Of a stretch of 42,433 nt of DNA, positions 15,461 through 26,748 are shown in pieces. The stretch covers positions 1 through 42,433 of the forward strand of contig NZ_AUGL01000031.1 of assembly GCF_000422645.1 (NCBI RefSeq), in the 5' to 3' direction. The DNA is from Ferrimonas futtsuensis DSM 18154 (lineage in GTDB: Bacteria; Pseudomonadota; Gammaproteobacteria; Enterobacterales; Shewanellaceae). The position numbers and the translations under genes are program-made. Within the stretch, counting starts at the first letter, position 1, and every line of letters starts with the position of its first letter. Under the pieces are notes generated by a model. That model was not told the DNA's origin. It saw only the letters and a list, made by a program, of their open reading frames with translations, and made no database searches.

Positions 15461-16279
15461 ATGAGAACCTTATTGCTGGCGTCTGCCCTGACCCTGATGA
15501 GCCTGCCGACTCTGGCGGGGAGCAGCGACAACCAGAACGCCCTGAACCAGTGGGCCAACGGTGAGCATCGAAGCCAGGCCAATATCGAGCGCAACCAGTA
15601 CCGCCATCCCGCCGAGACCCTGGATTTCTTTGGGCTCCACCCCCACATGCGGGTGATTGAGCTGTGGCCCGGCGGCGGCTGGTACAGTGAGATTCTGGCG
15701 CCCTACCTGAAGGACAAGGGCAAGTTGATCGCCGCCAGTTTTGACACCACCCCCGCCGAAGACACTCCTCGCACCCGTTATCGGGCCAACGCCGGTAAGC
15801 GCTATGAGACCAAGTTAGCCGCGGAGCCTGAGCTCTACAGCAAGGTGGAGGTGGTAACCTTCGACCCGCCAGCCAAGACCAAACTGGGTGTGGAGGCCAG
15901 CGTGGATATGATGCTGACCTTCCGTAATCTGCACAACTGGGCGATGGCCGGTGCCCTGGAACCGGTATTTCAGGCGGCCTTTGAGGTGCTGACCCCGGGC
16001 GGGGTGTTTGGTGTGGTCGAGCACAGGGCCAATCCCGGTATGCCGGCAGAATCCGGTTACATGGATGAAGCCCAGATGATTGCCCTGGCTCAGAAGGTGG
16101 GCTTCAAGCTGGCGGCCCAGAGTGAGGTCAATGCCAACCCCAAGGACACCAAGGACTATGAGCGCGGGGTGTGGACCCTGCCTCCTTCACTGCGCCTCAA
16201 GGATCAGGACAGGGAGAAGTACCTGGCCATCGGCGAGTCCGATCGCATGACCCTGAAATTTTACAAACCGGAGATTTGA
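15461..16279 (+). CDS. Exported class I SAM-methyltransferase-like protein
   Basis: 272 residues. A cleavable signal peptide (MRTLLLASALTLMSLPTLAG) is followed by a Rossmann-like domain. Its motif I is MRVIELWPGGGWYSEILAPYL (about 63-83), and a motif resembling the later methyltransferase strands is GGVFGVVEHRANPG. This matches the group of predicted periplasmic methyltransferases found in many proteobacteria; no reaction is known to me. An excellent ribosome-binding site (TAGGAGGGAACC) precedes ATG 15461. The next gene starts two bases after the stop, so they form an operon. The exported location is odd for a SAM-dependent enzyme. Confidence 0.8.
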   Translation: MRTLLLASALTLMSLPTLAGSSDNQNALNQWANGEHRSQANIERNQYRHPAETLDFFGLHPHMRVIELWPGGGWYSEILAPYLKDKGKLIAASFDTTPAEDTPRTRYRANAGKRYETKLAAEPELYSKVEVVTFDPPAKTKLGVEASVDMMLTFRNLHNWAMAGALEPVFQAAFEVLTPGGVFGVVEHRANPGMPAESGYMDEAQMIALAQKVGFKLAAQSEVNANPKDTKDYERGVWTLPPSLRLKDQDREKYLAIGESDRMTLKFYKPEI

Positions 16280-16281
16280 TA

Positions 16282-17163
16282 GTGACCCAAGAGCCGGGCC
16301 GGGAGCGGCGCTTTCAACTCGAGAATCTGTCGCTGGCCGCATTGGAGTGGGGTCCACAGCAGGGCCCGTTGGTGCTGGCGCTGCATGGCTGGATGGACAA
16401 CGCCAACAGCTTTGCTCCGCTGGCTCCCGCCTTAACTGATCTGGGATACCGGCTGCTGGCATTGGAGTTTCCCGGTCATGGCCATTCGGACCATAGGCCC
16501 CAAGGCAACTACTACCATTTCCTCGACTACCTCTATGACCTGCACCAGGTGTGGCCACAGTTACCTGAACAGCCGGTTCTGCTGCTGGGCCATTCCATGG
16601 GCGGGATTCTCGGGGGGCTGTTTGCCTCCCTCTACCCGGAGCGGGTCTCCAGGCTGGCGATCATCGAGGCGATGGGGCCTCTGACCGCCGAGCCGGGAGA
16701 GAGTCTGGAGCGGATGCGGGCCGGCTTTGTCAGTCGGGACAAGGGATTTAAGCCCAGGGGCTATCCGGATCTGGCGCCCCTGGTGAGTGCCCGGGCGGCG
16801 GCGGGAGGACTGGACGACGCTTTGGCCCGATTGCTGCTGGAGCGAAACCTGCAAAACCGCGAAGGTGTGTGGCACTGGCGTTCCGATCCCAGGCTGCGCA
16901 CCCGCTCTCCCTGGATGATGACCGATGCTCAGGGTGAGCGGCTGATGTCGGATCTGCGGGCCGACACCCTGGTGGTGTTGGGTGAATGCGGGTTTGAAGG
17001 ACTCAGGGAGGCCTGGGAAGATCGCCAGCAATGGCTGAACCGACCTCAGTTGGAACGGATCGCCGGAGGGCACCACTGCCATATGGAGTCTCCACAGGCC
17101 CTGGCGAGGCTGATTGACGGTTTTATTGGCGTAAAAAGCAGCGAACACACCAACTTAGGTTAG
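16282..17163 (+). CDS. Alpha/beta hydrolase, SERHL-like
   Basis: 293 residues of the alpha/beta-hydrolase fold, probably an esterase; substrate unknown. The oxyanion region is [16 protein letters not shown], the nucleophile elbow is [12 protein letters not shown], and the catalytic His is in [11 protein letters not shown] near the C-terminus. The HGWMDNA block is typical of serine-hydrolase-like (SERHL) proteins. The frame is open far upstream inside the preceding gene, so I chose GTG 16282, two bases after that gene's stop and preceded by GGAG. No terminator separates it from fadD. Confidence 0.85.
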   Translation: MTQEPGRERRFQLENLSLAALEWGPQQGPLVLALHGWMDNANSFAPLAPALTDLGYRLLALEFPGHGHSDHRPQGNYYHFLDYLYDLHQVWPQLPEQPVLLLGHSMGGILGGLFASLYPERVSRLAIIEAMGPLTAEPGESLERMRAGFVSRDKGFKPRGYPDLAPLVSARAAAGGLDDALARLLLERNLQNREGVWHWRSDPRLRTRSPWMMTDAQGERLMSDLRADTLVVLGECGFEGLREAWEDRQQWLNRPQLERIAGGHHCHMESPQALARLIDGFIGVKSSEHTNLG

Positions 17164-17264
17164 GTTTCGCCGCATATGAAGGTATCATTGGGCCATTAAC
17201 GTCGCGCTCGCCATTCGCTGTGGGCGCAGAGACCCGAAGTCCTGTTCCAGTAAAGGAGAACAGT

Positions 17265-18950
17265 GTGGACAAGGCATGGCTTAACAGCTATCCCGCCGGT
17301 GTTCCGGCGGAGATTCATCCCGAACAGTATCGTAACCTGCTTGACCTGTTTGAGCAGAGCTGTCACACCTACGCCGATCAGGTGGCGTTCATCAATATGG
17401 GCGCGGTACTCACCTATCGTCGCGTCGAAGAGCAGAGCCGCGCCTTTGCCGCCTACCTGCAGAACGAACTGAAGCTGCAGAAGGGGGATCGTGTCGCCAT
17501 CATGATGCCCAACCTGTTGCAGTATCCGGTGGCCCTGTTGGGCGTGCTGCGTGCCGGCATGGTGGCGGTGAACGTTAACCCTCTCTACACCCCCAGGGAA
17601 CTGAAGCATCAGCTGTGTGACGCCGAGGCCAAGGCGATTGTGCTGGTGACCAACTTTGGCCAGAGCCTGCAGCAGATCGTTGACGATACCCCGGTGGAGC
17701 ACGTCATCCTGACCAAGATTGGTGACCACCTGTCTGCGCCCAAGCGCACCCTGGTCAACTTCGTGGTGAAGTATGTGAAGAAGATGGTGCCCAAGTACCA
17801 TCTGCCTTACGCGGTATCCATGCGCAAGGCGCTGACCGTGGGCCGTCGCCTGCAGTACATCAAACCCAAGGTGGAGTTGGATGACATTGCGGTGCTGCAG
17901 TACACTGGTGGCACCACTGGCGTGGCCAAAGGGGCGATGCTGACCCACAAGTCCCTGATCTCCAACATGCTGCAGGCGGAGGCCTACTTTGGCCCTGTAC
18001 TCGATGAGGGGTCTGAGATGGTGGTGACGCCACTGCCGCTCTACCATGTGTTTGCCAACACGGTGAATCTGCTGCTGTTCTTCAAGCTGGGCGGTCAAAA
18101 CCTGTTGATCACCAATCCCAGGGATATGCCGGCTTTCCTGGGCGAGCTGAAGAAATACCCCTTCACCGTGCTGACCGGGGTCAACACCCTGTTCAACGCC
18201 ATGCTCAACCAGGAGGCGTTCTGCGGGCTGGATTTCAGCCAGTTCAAGATCACCATCGGCGGTGGCATGGCGGTGCAGCGCGCCGTGGCCGAGCGTTGGC
18301 AGGAGGTCACCGGGCAACCGTTGATTGAGGGTTATGGCCTGACCGAGTGCTCCCCTGTGGCCGCCGCCGGCACCTATGATCAGAAAGAGTACACCGGCGC
18401 CATTGGCCTGCCCATCCCCTCCACCGAGATGCGTGCCGTGGACGATGACGGCAATCCTGTCACCCCCGGTGAGACCGGTGAGCTGCAGGTTCGCGGTCCC
18501 CAGGTGATGAAGGGCTACTGGCAGCGGCCCGAAGAGACCGCCAAGGTGCTGACCGATGACGGCTGGTTGTTTACCGGGGATATCGGCTACATGGACGATA
18601 AGGGCCAGTTCTACATCGTCGACCGTAAGAAAGACATGATCCTGGTGTCCGGCTTCAATGTGTTCCCCAACGAGGTGGAAGACGTGGTGGCCAGCCACCC
18701 CAAGGTACTGGAAGTGGCTGCGGTAGGTGTGCCTCACGAGGTGTCCGGCGAGCTGGTGAAGATCTTCGTGGTGGCCAAGGACCCCTCCCTGACCGACAAG
18801 GAGCTGATCGCTCACTGTCGCAAGTCTCTGACCGGGTACAAAGTGCCCAAGCTGGTGGAGTTCCGCGATGACCTTCCCAAGACCAATGTGGGCAAGATCC
18901 TGCGCCGGGAGCTGCGGGAGGAGCAGATGAAAGAGGCCAGCAACGCATGA
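17265..18950 (+). CDS. fadD: Long-chain fatty acid-CoA ligase FadD (first copy)
   Basis: Activates free fatty acids to acyl-CoA at the inner membrane through an acyl-adenylate, feeding beta-oxidation. 561 residues, the length of Escherichia coli FadD. The ATP/AMP P-loop is [16 protein letters not shown], the A5 motif is [10 protein letters not shown], the A7/A8 hinge is [22 protein letters not shown], and the C-terminal Lys motif is [15 protein letters not shown]. The start is GTG 17265 after AAGGAGAACA; the frame open to 17220 lacks a site. The gene overlaps rnd (ATGA). A second copy lies 1.3 kb downstream. I see no FadR-type or PsrA-type site before this copy. Confidence 0.95.
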   Translation: MDKAWLNSYPAGVPAEIHPEQYRNLLDLFEQSCHTYADQVAFINMGAVLTYRRVEEQSRAFAAYLQNELKLQKGDRVAIMMPNLLQYPVALLGVLRAGMVAVNVNPLYTPRELKHQLCDAEAKAIVLVTNFGQSLQQIVDDTPVEHVILTKIGDHLSAPKRTLVNFVVKYVKKMVPKYHLPYAVSMRKALTVGRRLQYIKPKVELDDIAVLQYTGGTTGVAKGAMLTHKSLISNMLQAEAYFGPVLDEGSEMVVTPLPLYHVFANTVNLLLFFKLGGQNLLITNPRDMPAFLGELKKYPFTVLTGVNTLFNAMLNQEAFCGLDFSQFKITIGGGMAVQRAVAERWQEVTGQPLIEGYGLTECSPVAAAGTYDQKEYTGAIGLPIPSTEMRAVDDDGNPVTPGETGELQVRGPQVMKGYWQRPEETAKVLTDDGWLFTGDIGYMDDKGQFYIVDRKKDMILVSGFNVFPNEVEDVVASHPKVLEVAAVGVPHEVSGELVKIFVVAKDPSLTDKELIAHCRKSLTGYKVPKLVEFRDDLPKTNVGKILRRELREEQMKEASNA

Positions 18951-20062
18951 GTGAACTGAACTGGCAATGGGTCGATACCGATGAAGCTCTGGCGCAGTTG
19001 TGCGCACAGGCCAGCCGGGCAGAGGCGGTGGCCCTGGACACCGAGTTTGTCCGTACCCGCACCCTCTACGCCCAGTTGGGGTTGATTCAGATCTATGACG
19101 GCACCACCCTGGCGCTGGTGGATCCCCTGACCATCGACGACCTGGGGCCATTCTGGCGCCTGCTGGAGAATGAGTCCGTGGTTAAGGTGCTGCACTCCTG
19201 CAGCGAGGATCTGGAGATCTTCGCCCAGCAGGGCGGCGTCCAGCCCAAACCGCTGTTTGATACCCAGGTGGCGGGGGTGCTGCTCAACAAGGGCGCGCCC
19301 ATGGGCTACGGCAAGATGGTGGAGGCGTACCTTGGTCTGGCCCTGGATAAGGGAGAGGCCCGCACCAACTGGCTGGCCCGTCCCCTGCGGGATACCCAGT
19401 TGGAGTATGCCGCGGCCGACGTGCTTTACCTGCTGAAGATCTACCACACCATGAGGGAGGAGATCGCCGAGGCCGGTCGTCACGACTGGCTGATGGAGGA
19501 GGGGGAGCGCCTGACCGAGGGGCGGCTGGATCCGGTGGATCCTGAGACTGCCTACCTCAAGGTGAAGAACGCCTTTCAGCTTCGTCCTGAGCAGTTGGCG
19601 GTCCTCAAGTCCCTGGCGGCCTGGCGACTGGGCGTGGCCCAGAAGCGGGATCTGGCGCTGAACTTTGTCATCAAGGATGCGGCGCTGCTGACCCTGTCCA
19701 AACGGGCACCGAGGAGCATCAATTATCTGAATCAGCTCGACTGCCTGACAGAGCGCGATGTGCAGCGTCATGGCAAGGCCATTTTGAAGGCGGTGGCCGG
19801 GGCGGATCTGGACAACCCGCCGGAGCCGGTGGACGCCCTGTCTGCCGATCCCCAGTTCAGAGACGCATCCAAGCTGGTGCGTAAGACCCTGACTCAGGTG
19901 TGTGAGCAGCATCAGGTGGCTGCCGAACTGATGGCCTCCAAGAAGCTGGTGCATCAATACCTAAAGTGGCGCATGACCGGCCAGCAGGGCCGAGAGCCTG
20001 TGGTCCTGCGTGGCTGGCGTGGTGAACTGACCCGAAGCAGCCTGGATGGCTTGAGTCTTTAG
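18947..20062 (+). CDS. rnd: Ribonuclease D
   Basis: A 3'-5' exoribonuclease of the DEDDy group that trims tRNA precursors and other small RNAs. 371 residues. The exonuclease domain is N-terminal: VALDTEF (ExoI), [10 protein letters not shown] (ExoII), and the ExoIII Tyr/Asp in [13 protein letters not shown] at about 165. HRDC domains follow from about 210 ([15 protein letters not shown]). ATG 18947 overlaps the fadD stop by four bases. The fadD-rnd pair is also adjacent in enterics. A strong terminator follows. Confidence 0.96.
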   Translation: MSELNWQWVDTDEALAQLCAQASRAEAVALDTEFVRTRTLYAQLGLIQIYDGTTLALVDPLTIDDLGPFWRLLENESVVKVLHSCSEDLEIFAQQGGVQPKPLFDTQVAGVLLNKGAPMGYGKMVEAYLGLALDKGEARTNWLARPLRDTQLEYAAADVLYLLKIYHTMREEIAEAGRHDWLMEEGERLTEGRLDPVDPETAYLKVKNAFQLRPEQLAVLKSLAAWRLGVAQKRDLALNFVIKDAALLTLSKRAPRSINYLNQLDCLTERDVQRHGKAILKAVAGADLDNPPEPVDALSADPQFRDASKLVRKTLTQVCEQHQVAAELMASKKLVHQYLKWRMTGQQGREPVVLRGWRGELTRSSLDGLSL

Positions 20063-20080
20063 GAGCAATTGCTTGAAACA

Positions 20081-20107
20081 GGGGGACCCTATGGGTCCCC
20101 CTTTTTT
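20081..20107 (+). terminator. Terminator after rnd
   Basis: GGGGGACCC (20081-20089) pairs with GGGTCCCCC (20093-20101) around TAT, followed by six T. It closes the transcription unit containing fadD and rnd and isolates the second fadD. Confidence 0.9.
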
Positions 20108-20227
20108 GTGTCTGTCGCCAGTCATCGAAGGCTTGATATCAAAATAGAATAAAGATGTTAAATTCATGTATATCAAGGCTGACAACTGACTAAATATGTG
20201 TGATGATGCTCACGTTTATACGCCTGT

Positions 20228-20245
20228 TTAATACAAGCGCTTAAA
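20228..20245. promoter_or_regulatory. Possible PsrA operator before the second fadD
   Basis: TTAATACAAGCGCTTAAA agrees at 14 of 18 positions with the stronger PsrA-like palindrome found before psrA at 30824. It contains the perfect core AAGCGCTT. It lies about 44 bases before the fadD ATG, in the promoter region. PsrA control of fatty-acid genes is known in Shewanella and Pseudomonas; this site is an inference by similarity. Confidence 0.35.
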
Positions 20246-20288
20246 AGGATAAGTGGCGTGGAGAAGCCGCATAGACAAGGAGTGACAC

Positions 20289-21959
20289 ATGGAAAAGGTC
20301 TGGTTAGCGAGTTACCCCGAAGGCGTTCCGGCGGAGATCGATCCTGACCGATTCTCCTCTCTGGTCGACCTGTTCGAGCAGTCGGTGGCCCGCTTTGGGG
20401 ATAAACCTGCCTTTATCAACATGGGACAAACCATTACCTACTACGAGTTGGACAAGCTGAGCCGGGATTTTGCCGCTTACCTACAGCAGGATCTCAAGCT
20501 GGAGCAGGGGGACCGGGTGGCGATCATGATGCCCAACTTGCTGCAGTATCCGGTGGCTCTGTTTGGTGTGCTTCGTGCCGGGATGGTGGTGGTCAATGTG
20601 AACCCTCTCTATACCGCAAGGGAGTTGAAGCACCAGCTCAACGACGCCGGCGCCAAGGCGATTGTGGTGGTGTCCAACTTTGCCTCCACCTTGGAACAGG
20701 TGGTGGACGATACGCCGGTTGAGCACGTCATCCTGACCAAGCTGGGGGATCAGCTCTCCCCCTTCAAACGCACCCTGGTCAACTTCGTCGTCAAATACAT
20801 TAAGAAGATGGTGCCGAAGTACCACATCCCCCATGCGCACACCATGCGCAGCGCTTTGTACAAAGGCAGTCAACGCCCCTTTACCAAGCCCAAGGTGTCC
20901 AATGACGACCTGGCGTTTCTGCAGTACACCGGAGGCACCACAGGGGTGGCCAAAGGCGCCATGCTCACCCATAGAAATCTGGTGGCCAACCTGGAGCAGG
21001 TGAGTTCCTGGATTGGGCCGACACTGAATGAGGGGGAGGAGATGGTGGTCACCGCGCTGCCGCTGTACCACATCTTTGCCCTGACCTGTAACTGCCTCAC
21101 CTTCATGAAGCTCGGCGGCACCAACCTGATGATCACCAATCCCAGGGACATGCCGCTGTTCATCAAGACCATCAAGCAATACCCCTTCACCGCCATTACC
21201 GGGGTAAACACCCTGTTCAACGGTTTGCTTAACACCCCAGGGTTCGATGAGCTGGATTTCAGCAAGCTCAAGGTGGCCCTGGGGGGCGGTATGGCGGTTC
21301 AGGCGGCGGTGGCAGAGAAGTGGCAGCAGGTCACCGACTCGCGCCTGCTGGAAGGTTTCGGGCTGACCGAGAGCTCGCCGGTGGCTTCGGTGGCGCCCTA
21401 TAACGCCAAGGGCTATGACGGCACCATCGGTCTGCCACTGCCCTCCTGCTCCATCCGCTTGGTGGATGAGCAGGGTCAGGTGGTCGGTGTCGGTGAACGG
21501 GGAGAGCTGCAGATCCAGGGGCCCAATGTCATGAAAGGCTACTGGCAGCGCCCTGAGGCCACCGCCGAGACCATTTCAGCCGAGGGTTGGCTCTCCACCG
21601 GCGACATCGCCACCATGGATGAGCGCGGCTTCTTCAAGATTGTGGACCGTAAGAAGGACATGATCCTGGTGTCGGGTTTCAACGTGTTCCCCAACGAGAT
21701 TGAGGACGTAGTGGTGATGCACGACGCGGTGGTGGAAGCGGCCGCCATCGGGGTGCCCAATCCGGCCTCCGGTGAGGTGGTCAAGGTGTTCGTGGTGGCC
21801 AAACCGGGCACCAGTGAGGAGGCGATCATCCGTCACTGCAAGAAGCATCTGACCGGATACAAGATCCCCAAGATCATCGAATTCAGGGATGATCTGCCCA
21901 AAACCAATGTGGGTAAAATTTTGCGCCGTGCCCTTCGCGAGGAGGAGCAGGCGGCCTGA
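20289..21959 (+). CDS. fadD: Long-chain fatty acid-CoA ligase FadD (second copy)
   Basis: A 556-residue paralogue of the fadD at 17265, closely similar over its whole length. Both open with a [10 protein letters not shown]-type N-terminus and share [16 protein letters not shown], the A5 block ([10 protein letters not shown] here), [19 protein letters not shown] and [15 protein letters not shown]. All adenylate-forming motifs are intact, so it should be active. Differences cluster in the middle, around the acyl-tunnel region and the 370-420 stretch, so chain-length preference may differ. It has its own promoter region after the rnd terminator; ATG 20289 follows AAGGAGTGAC. A terminator follows about 80 bases after the stop. 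Confidence 0.95.
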   Translation: MEKVWLASYPEGVPAEIDPDRFSSLVDLFEQSVARFGDKPAFINMGQTITYYELDKLSRDFAAYLQQDLKLEQGDRVAIMMPNLLQYPVALFGVLRAGMVVVNVNPLYTARELKHQLNDAGAKAIVVVSNFASTLEQVVDDTPVEHVILTKLGDQLSPFKRTLVNFVVKYIKKMVPKYHIPHAHTMRSALYKGSQRPFTKPKVSNDDLAFLQYTGGTTGVAKGAMLTHRNLVANLEQVSSWIGPTLNEGEEMVVTALPLYHIFALTCNCLTFMKLGGTNLMITNPRDMPLFIKTIKQYPFTAITGVNTLFNGLLNTPGFDELDFSKLKVALGGGMAVQAAVAEKWQQVTDSRLLEGFGLTESSPVASVAPYNAKGYDGTIGLPLPSCSIRLVDEQGQVVGVGERGELQIQGPNVMKGYWQRPEATAETISAEGWLSTGDIATMDERGFFKIVDRKKDMILVSGFNVFPNEIEDVVVMHDAVVEAAAIGVPNPASGEVVKVFVVAKPGTSEEAIIRHCKKHLTGYKIPKIIEFRDDLPKTNVGKILRRALREEEQAA

Positions 21960-22315
21960 GATCACGCTGTCACGCCGGAGCGATGGCCTGCCACTCACCG
22001 CTGTTCGGTACCCACGCTGATCCCGCCCGGATTTACTGATGGCGCCCTTAATGGGCGCCTTTTCTATTCAAGGGGCAATTGGAGGCGCTGGTCGGCAAGA
22101 ACCCGGATTTTGGCCCGGTTGAACCTCAGCCTGGTCTGAGTTTGATGTAAGGAAATGACGAATAGTGGTTGTGCGTCGCGTCGCATAATGGCGGGCCCAT
22201 CAGGGTGGCGTGACCAAAATTGGCGCCTGATTGAGCTGCGAATCACCTTGATGGTTGCTTTTGGGGGCAAACTTTGATCATATGATGTCAGTCCTGAAAA
22301 TATTGATGAGACAAT
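21960..22315. other. Intergenic region between second fadD and AraC-type gene
   Basis: Apart from the terminator at 22041-22063, about 250 bases remain without a believable gene. A perfect palindrome ATCATATGAT occurs at 22277-22286, about 30 bases before the AraC-type gene, and could be an operator; I do not recognise it. No well-spaced promoter was identified. Confidence 0.4.
22041..22063 (+). terminator. Terminator after second fadD
   Basis: GGCGCCC (22041-22047) pairs with GGGCGCC (22053-22059) around TTAAT, followed by four T. Confidence 0.8.
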
Positions 22316-23323
22316 ATGGCGGAGAAACGATATCCGTTAGATGCCAAATGGCGATACGCTTTCGAACGATTGGGGTTGGACTCTCGTGCGGTGCTCGAGC
22401 GTGCCGGCCTCTCCCTGGAGGTGCTGGAAAATCCCGACAGTCGCCTGAACACCCTGCAGTATCTGGACCTCTGGCACTCTCTGGAGCAGAGTGTCGAGCC
22501 GGGGCAGTTGAGCCAGAATGTGGCCCAGTTTTGTTCCAGCACCTTTGCGGCACCCATGATGGCTGCACTCTGCTGTCCGACGCTCCTCGATGCCATTTTG
22601 CGTGTGGTGCGCTTCAAACCCCTGCTGGGTCCCCAGCGTCTCAGGGTGGAGGAGCGTGACGATAAGATCGTCATTGTCCAGTTCTGCGAACCGGACACAC
22701 ACAGGTTACCCAATTCGCTGATCGTGCTTGAGTGGTACCTGATCCTGAATCTGGCACAGATGGCCACCAAGGTGGACCCCTTAGTCACCTCCCTGACCCT
22801 GCCAGAGGATTGCCCTGAGGGGCGCCAGCTGGCAAGGCGCCTGGGCCTGGAGCTGCAGGTGGGTGAAAACAATGCCCTGGTTCTGCCTAAGGGGGAGTGC
22901 CAGCGTCCCTTCATGACCCTGAATGACGCCATGTGGCAACACTTTGAGCCTGCGCTCCTGGCGCAGATTCGCAGTTTGCACTCCGAGGGAGGCGCCGCCA
23001 ATGAAGTTATGGCGATCTTATTGGAGTGCCTGCCCTCAGGGATGGCGGATAAGGAGCGGGTGGCTGAGCGCCTCGGGGTCAGTCCCAGTACCCTTAAGCG
23101 TCGCCTGGCAGCAGAAAAGCGTCCTTTTAAGGAGCTATTGGCTCAGGCCAGAAAGGAGCTCGCCTGCCACTACCTGCAACAATGTCATTTGTGTCATACC
23201 GAGATCAGCCTGTTGCTGGGCTTTGATGACCCCGCCAGCTTTTACCGGGCCTGTCAGCGTTGGTTTGGCCTCACCCCGGAACAGGTGAAAAAAAGAGAGG
23301 CCGGCATAAAGCCGGCCTGGTAA
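22316..23323 (+). CDS. AraC-family transcriptional regulator, OruR/ArgR-like type with large N-terminal domain
   Basis: 335 residues. An N-terminal domain of the Arabinose_bd type (about 1-205) begins with the helical YPLDAKWRYAFERLGLDSRAVLERAGL. The C-terminal AraC DNA-binding domain has two helix-turn-helices, VAERLGVSPSTLKRRLA and ISLLLGFDDPASFYRACQRWFGLTPEQ. Regulators of this subtype often control lipid, amino-acid or quorum-related genes next door; the target here may be the adjacent fadD, but nothing shows it. The ATG at 22316 has only a weak purine-rich site (GATGAGAC). The last codons contain a perfect inverted repeat that serves as terminator for rimO on the other strand. Confidence 0.87.
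   Translation: MAEKRYPLDAKWRYAFERLGLDSRAVLERAGLSLEVLENPDSRLNTLQYLDLWHSLEQSVEPGQLSQNVAQFCSSTFAAPMMAALCCPTLLDAILRVVRFKPLLGPQRLRVEERDDKIVIVQFCEPDTHRLPNSLIVLEWYLILNLAQMATKVDPLVTSLTLPEDCPEGRQLARRLGLELQVGENNALVLPKGECQRPFMTLNDAMWQHFEPALLAQIRSLHSEGGAANEVMAILLECLPSGMADKERVAERLGVSPSTLKRRLAAEKRPFKELLAQARKELACHYLQQCHLCHTEISLLLGFDDPASFYRACQRWFGLTPEQVKKREAGIKPAW
23288..23317 (-). terminator. rimO terminator embedded in the 3' end of the AraC-type gene
   Basis: GGCCGGC (23299-23305) pairs with GCCGGCC (23311-23317) around ATAAA. Read on the minus strand, the stem is followed by TCTC and a run of T (plus-strand A at 23288-23294). It therefore ends the rimO transcript, yet lies wholly inside the last 12 codons of the convergent gene. 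Confidence 0.8.
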
Positions 23324-23342
23324 CGAGTTCGGGGAGTCGGGG

Positions 23343-24785
23343 TTAGCCGAGATCGTCGATCTTGCCCTCTTCATCGCGGACGATGGTGGCGTAGAGATCA
23401 TACTCGTTGGCGAACTCGATGGAGGCCCACACCATCTGGCCCACATCCACGTCGAACTCGCCGCCGAGGATCACCTTGCCGTCGATCTCCGGGGCGTCGG
23501 TATAGGCTCGGGCAACGGCGCCCTCATCGTTGAGCTCATCGACAATCACCCGCATCTCGGTGCCCACTCGGGCCTGCAGCCGTTCGGCACTGATGCGCGC
23601 AGCCACCGCCATAAAGCGCTGGAATCGATCCTCCATCACTTCCTCGGGCACCAGCTCCGCCAGGTCGTTGGCCACGGCGCCGTCCACCGGGCTGTATTTG
23701 AAGCAGCCGACGCGGTCCAGCTGGGCTTCTTCCAGCCAGTCCAACAAGATCTGGAAATCCTCTTCGGTTTCACCGGGGAAACCAACGATGAAGGTGGAAC
23801 GGATCACCAGCTCGGGACAGATCTCGCGCCACTTCTTGATCTGCTCCAGGGTGCGCTCCGCCTTGCCGGGGCGTTTCATCGCCTTGAGGACACGCGGGGA
23901 GGCGTGCTGGAAGGGGATATCCAGGTAGGGCAGGATCTTGCCCTCGGCCATCAGGGGGATCACCTCATCCACATGGGGGTAGGGGTAGACGTAGTGCAGA
24001 CGCACCCAGATCCCCATCTCAGCCAGTTTCTGACACAGCTCGGTCATTCGGGTCTTCACCGGCATGCCGTTCCAGAAACCGGTCTTGTGCTTCACGTCGA
24101 GGCCGTAGGCACTGGTGTCCTGGCTGATCACCAGCAACTCCTTCACGCCGGCGTCCTTCAGGCGTTTGGCTTCATCCAGCACTTCGCCGATGGGGCGGCT
24201 GACCAGGTCGCCGCGCAGGGCAGGGATGATGCAGAAGGTGCAGCGGTTGTTGCAGCCCTCGGAGATCTTCAGATAGGCGTAGTGACGGGGTGTCAGCTTG
24301 ACGCCGTGATCCGGGATCAGAGAGGTCAGCGGGTCGTGCTGCGGCTTGGGCAGATGCTGATGCACCTGTTCCAGCACCATCTCATAGGCGTGGGGACCGG
24401 TGATGCCCAATACCTTGGGGTGCACCTCGCGGATCTCGTTCTCCTTGGCGCCCAGGCAGCCGGTGACCAGCACCTTGCCGTTTTCACTCAGGGCTTCGCC
24501 GATGGTGTCCAGGGACTCCTGAACGGCGCTGTCGATGAAGCCACAGGTGTTGACGATCACCAGGTCGGCGCCTTCGTAGGTGTTGACCACGTCGTAGCCT
24601 TCGGTGCGCAGCTGAGTCAGGATGCGCTCACTGTCCACCAGGTTCTTGGGGCAACCCAGGGAGATGAAGCCGATGCGACTGCCACTGCCCTGGCCCATGG
24701 CCGGAGCCACCTTGGTGGCGTGGGTGGTGTTAGGCTGCTCAGCCTTGGGCTGATCGTCGCCGGGAACGAAGGTTTCGACGGTCAT
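23343..24785 (-). CDS. rimO: Ribosomal protein S12 methylthiotransferase RimO
   Basis: A radical-SAM enzyme that adds a methylthio group to Asp88/89 of ribosomal protein S12. 480 residues. The N-terminal UPF0004 domain carries one iron-sulfur cluster (Cys in [20 protein letters not shown] and VTGCLGAKE). The radical-SAM domain has CxxxCxxC at Cys178, 182 and 185 (GCNNRCTFC), and a C-terminal TRAM domain binds S12. It is about 40 residues longer than Escherichia coli RimO, by a low-complexity N-terminal lead ([14 protein letters not shown]...). I keep the ATG at 24785 because it has AAGGACT upstream and similar leads occur in Shewanella; Met30 (24698) is an alternative start. Confidence 0.96.
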   Translation of the reverse strand: MTVETFVPGDDQPKAEQPNTTHATKVAPAMGQGSGSRIGFISLGCPKNLVDSERILTQLRTEGYDVVNTYEGADLVIVNTCGFIDSAVQESLDTIGEALSENGKVLVTGCLGAKENEIREVHPKVLGITGPHAYEMVLEQVHQHLPKPQHDPLTSLIPDHGVKLTPRHYAYLKISEGCNNRCTFCIIPALRGDLVSRPIGEVLDEAKRLKDAGVKELLVISQDTSAYGLDVKHKTGFWNGMPVKTRMTELCQKLAEMGIWVRLHYVYPYPHVDEVIPLMAEGKILPYLDIPFQHASPRVLKAMKRPGKAERTLEQIKKWREICPELVIRSTFIVGFPGETEEDFQILLDWLEEAQLDRVGCFKYSPVDGAVANDLAELVPEEVMEDRFQRFMAVAARISAERLQARVGTEMRVIVDELNDEGAVARAYTDAPEIDGKVILGGEFDVDVGQMVWASIEFANEYDLYATIVRDEEGKIDDLG

Positions 24786-24824
24786 AGAGTCCTTATCTGT
24801 TCACTACTGGAATTAAGAGCGCGG

Positions 24825-24830
24825 ATTATA
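24825..24830 (-). promoter_or_regulatory. Probable -10 box of rimO
   Basis: A perfect TATAAT on the minus strand, 40 bases before the rimO ATG. No good -35 hexamer lies 16-18 bases upstream, so the promoter may depend on other contacts. Confidence 0.4.
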
Positions 24831-24983
24831 CCTGAACCGGACCGCATGTACAGGTCAGAAAAACGTCAGTTCCCGTTTGCCTAAATGGTCGTCGGGGCGC
24901 ACTATTGGAGGTAGGCGAGGGTAGGGCAACGTTGTTATTGGCCCTCCTTTTCAGGGAGATAACTGACGCCGGGAGGGCGCTTT

Positions 24984-26420
<1,437 letters not shown>

Positions 26421-26748
26421 GGCGATTTTTTCACCGAATGAACGTCGTTTCGGCAATCCCGACTAAAGTCCCCCTCGTCACAGGTCGATAACAGGATCAT
26501 GGCAGGGGGAGTCCATTGCGTCCGTGAAGTTTGGCTAATTTCATGTAAGCAACTGTACTATTTTTACAATAACACTTCGCAGAAACCCCCTCCAGATTGA
26601 TAATGCTCGCAAATTGCGCGGCGGTTTATGTGATCAAAATTACTGAAACGTAACTCGCATAAACTTTAGTATTGCTCACTGGCAGCGCAAAAAAGCACAA
26701 TCCAGCGCCAAATGTTAACGCCAATGTAAAGGCGGAATGAGGGGTCAC
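26421..26748. other. Intergenic region before the chemoreceptor gene
   Basis: About 330 bases without a believable gene. The first part holds a possible sigma-28 promoter (26464-26491). Further on, TGTGATCAAAATTACTGA near 26628 resembles one half of a CRP site but its second half is poor. The 3' half is A/T-rich. Confidence 0.4.
26464..26491 (+). promoter_or_regulatory. Possible sigma-28 (FliA) promoter of the chemoreceptor gene
   Basis: TAAAGTCC, a 12-base spacer, then GTCGATAA. This resembles the flagellar sigma-28 consensus TAAAGTTT-N11-GCCGATAA, with seven of eight matches in the -10 part but one extra spacer base. The 5' leader would be about 250 bases, which is long. Confidence 0.35.

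Noticed and set aside
26628-26650. CRP site before the chemoreceptor gene
   Set aside because: Only the TGTGA half fits; the second half is poor, so I do not list it as a site.
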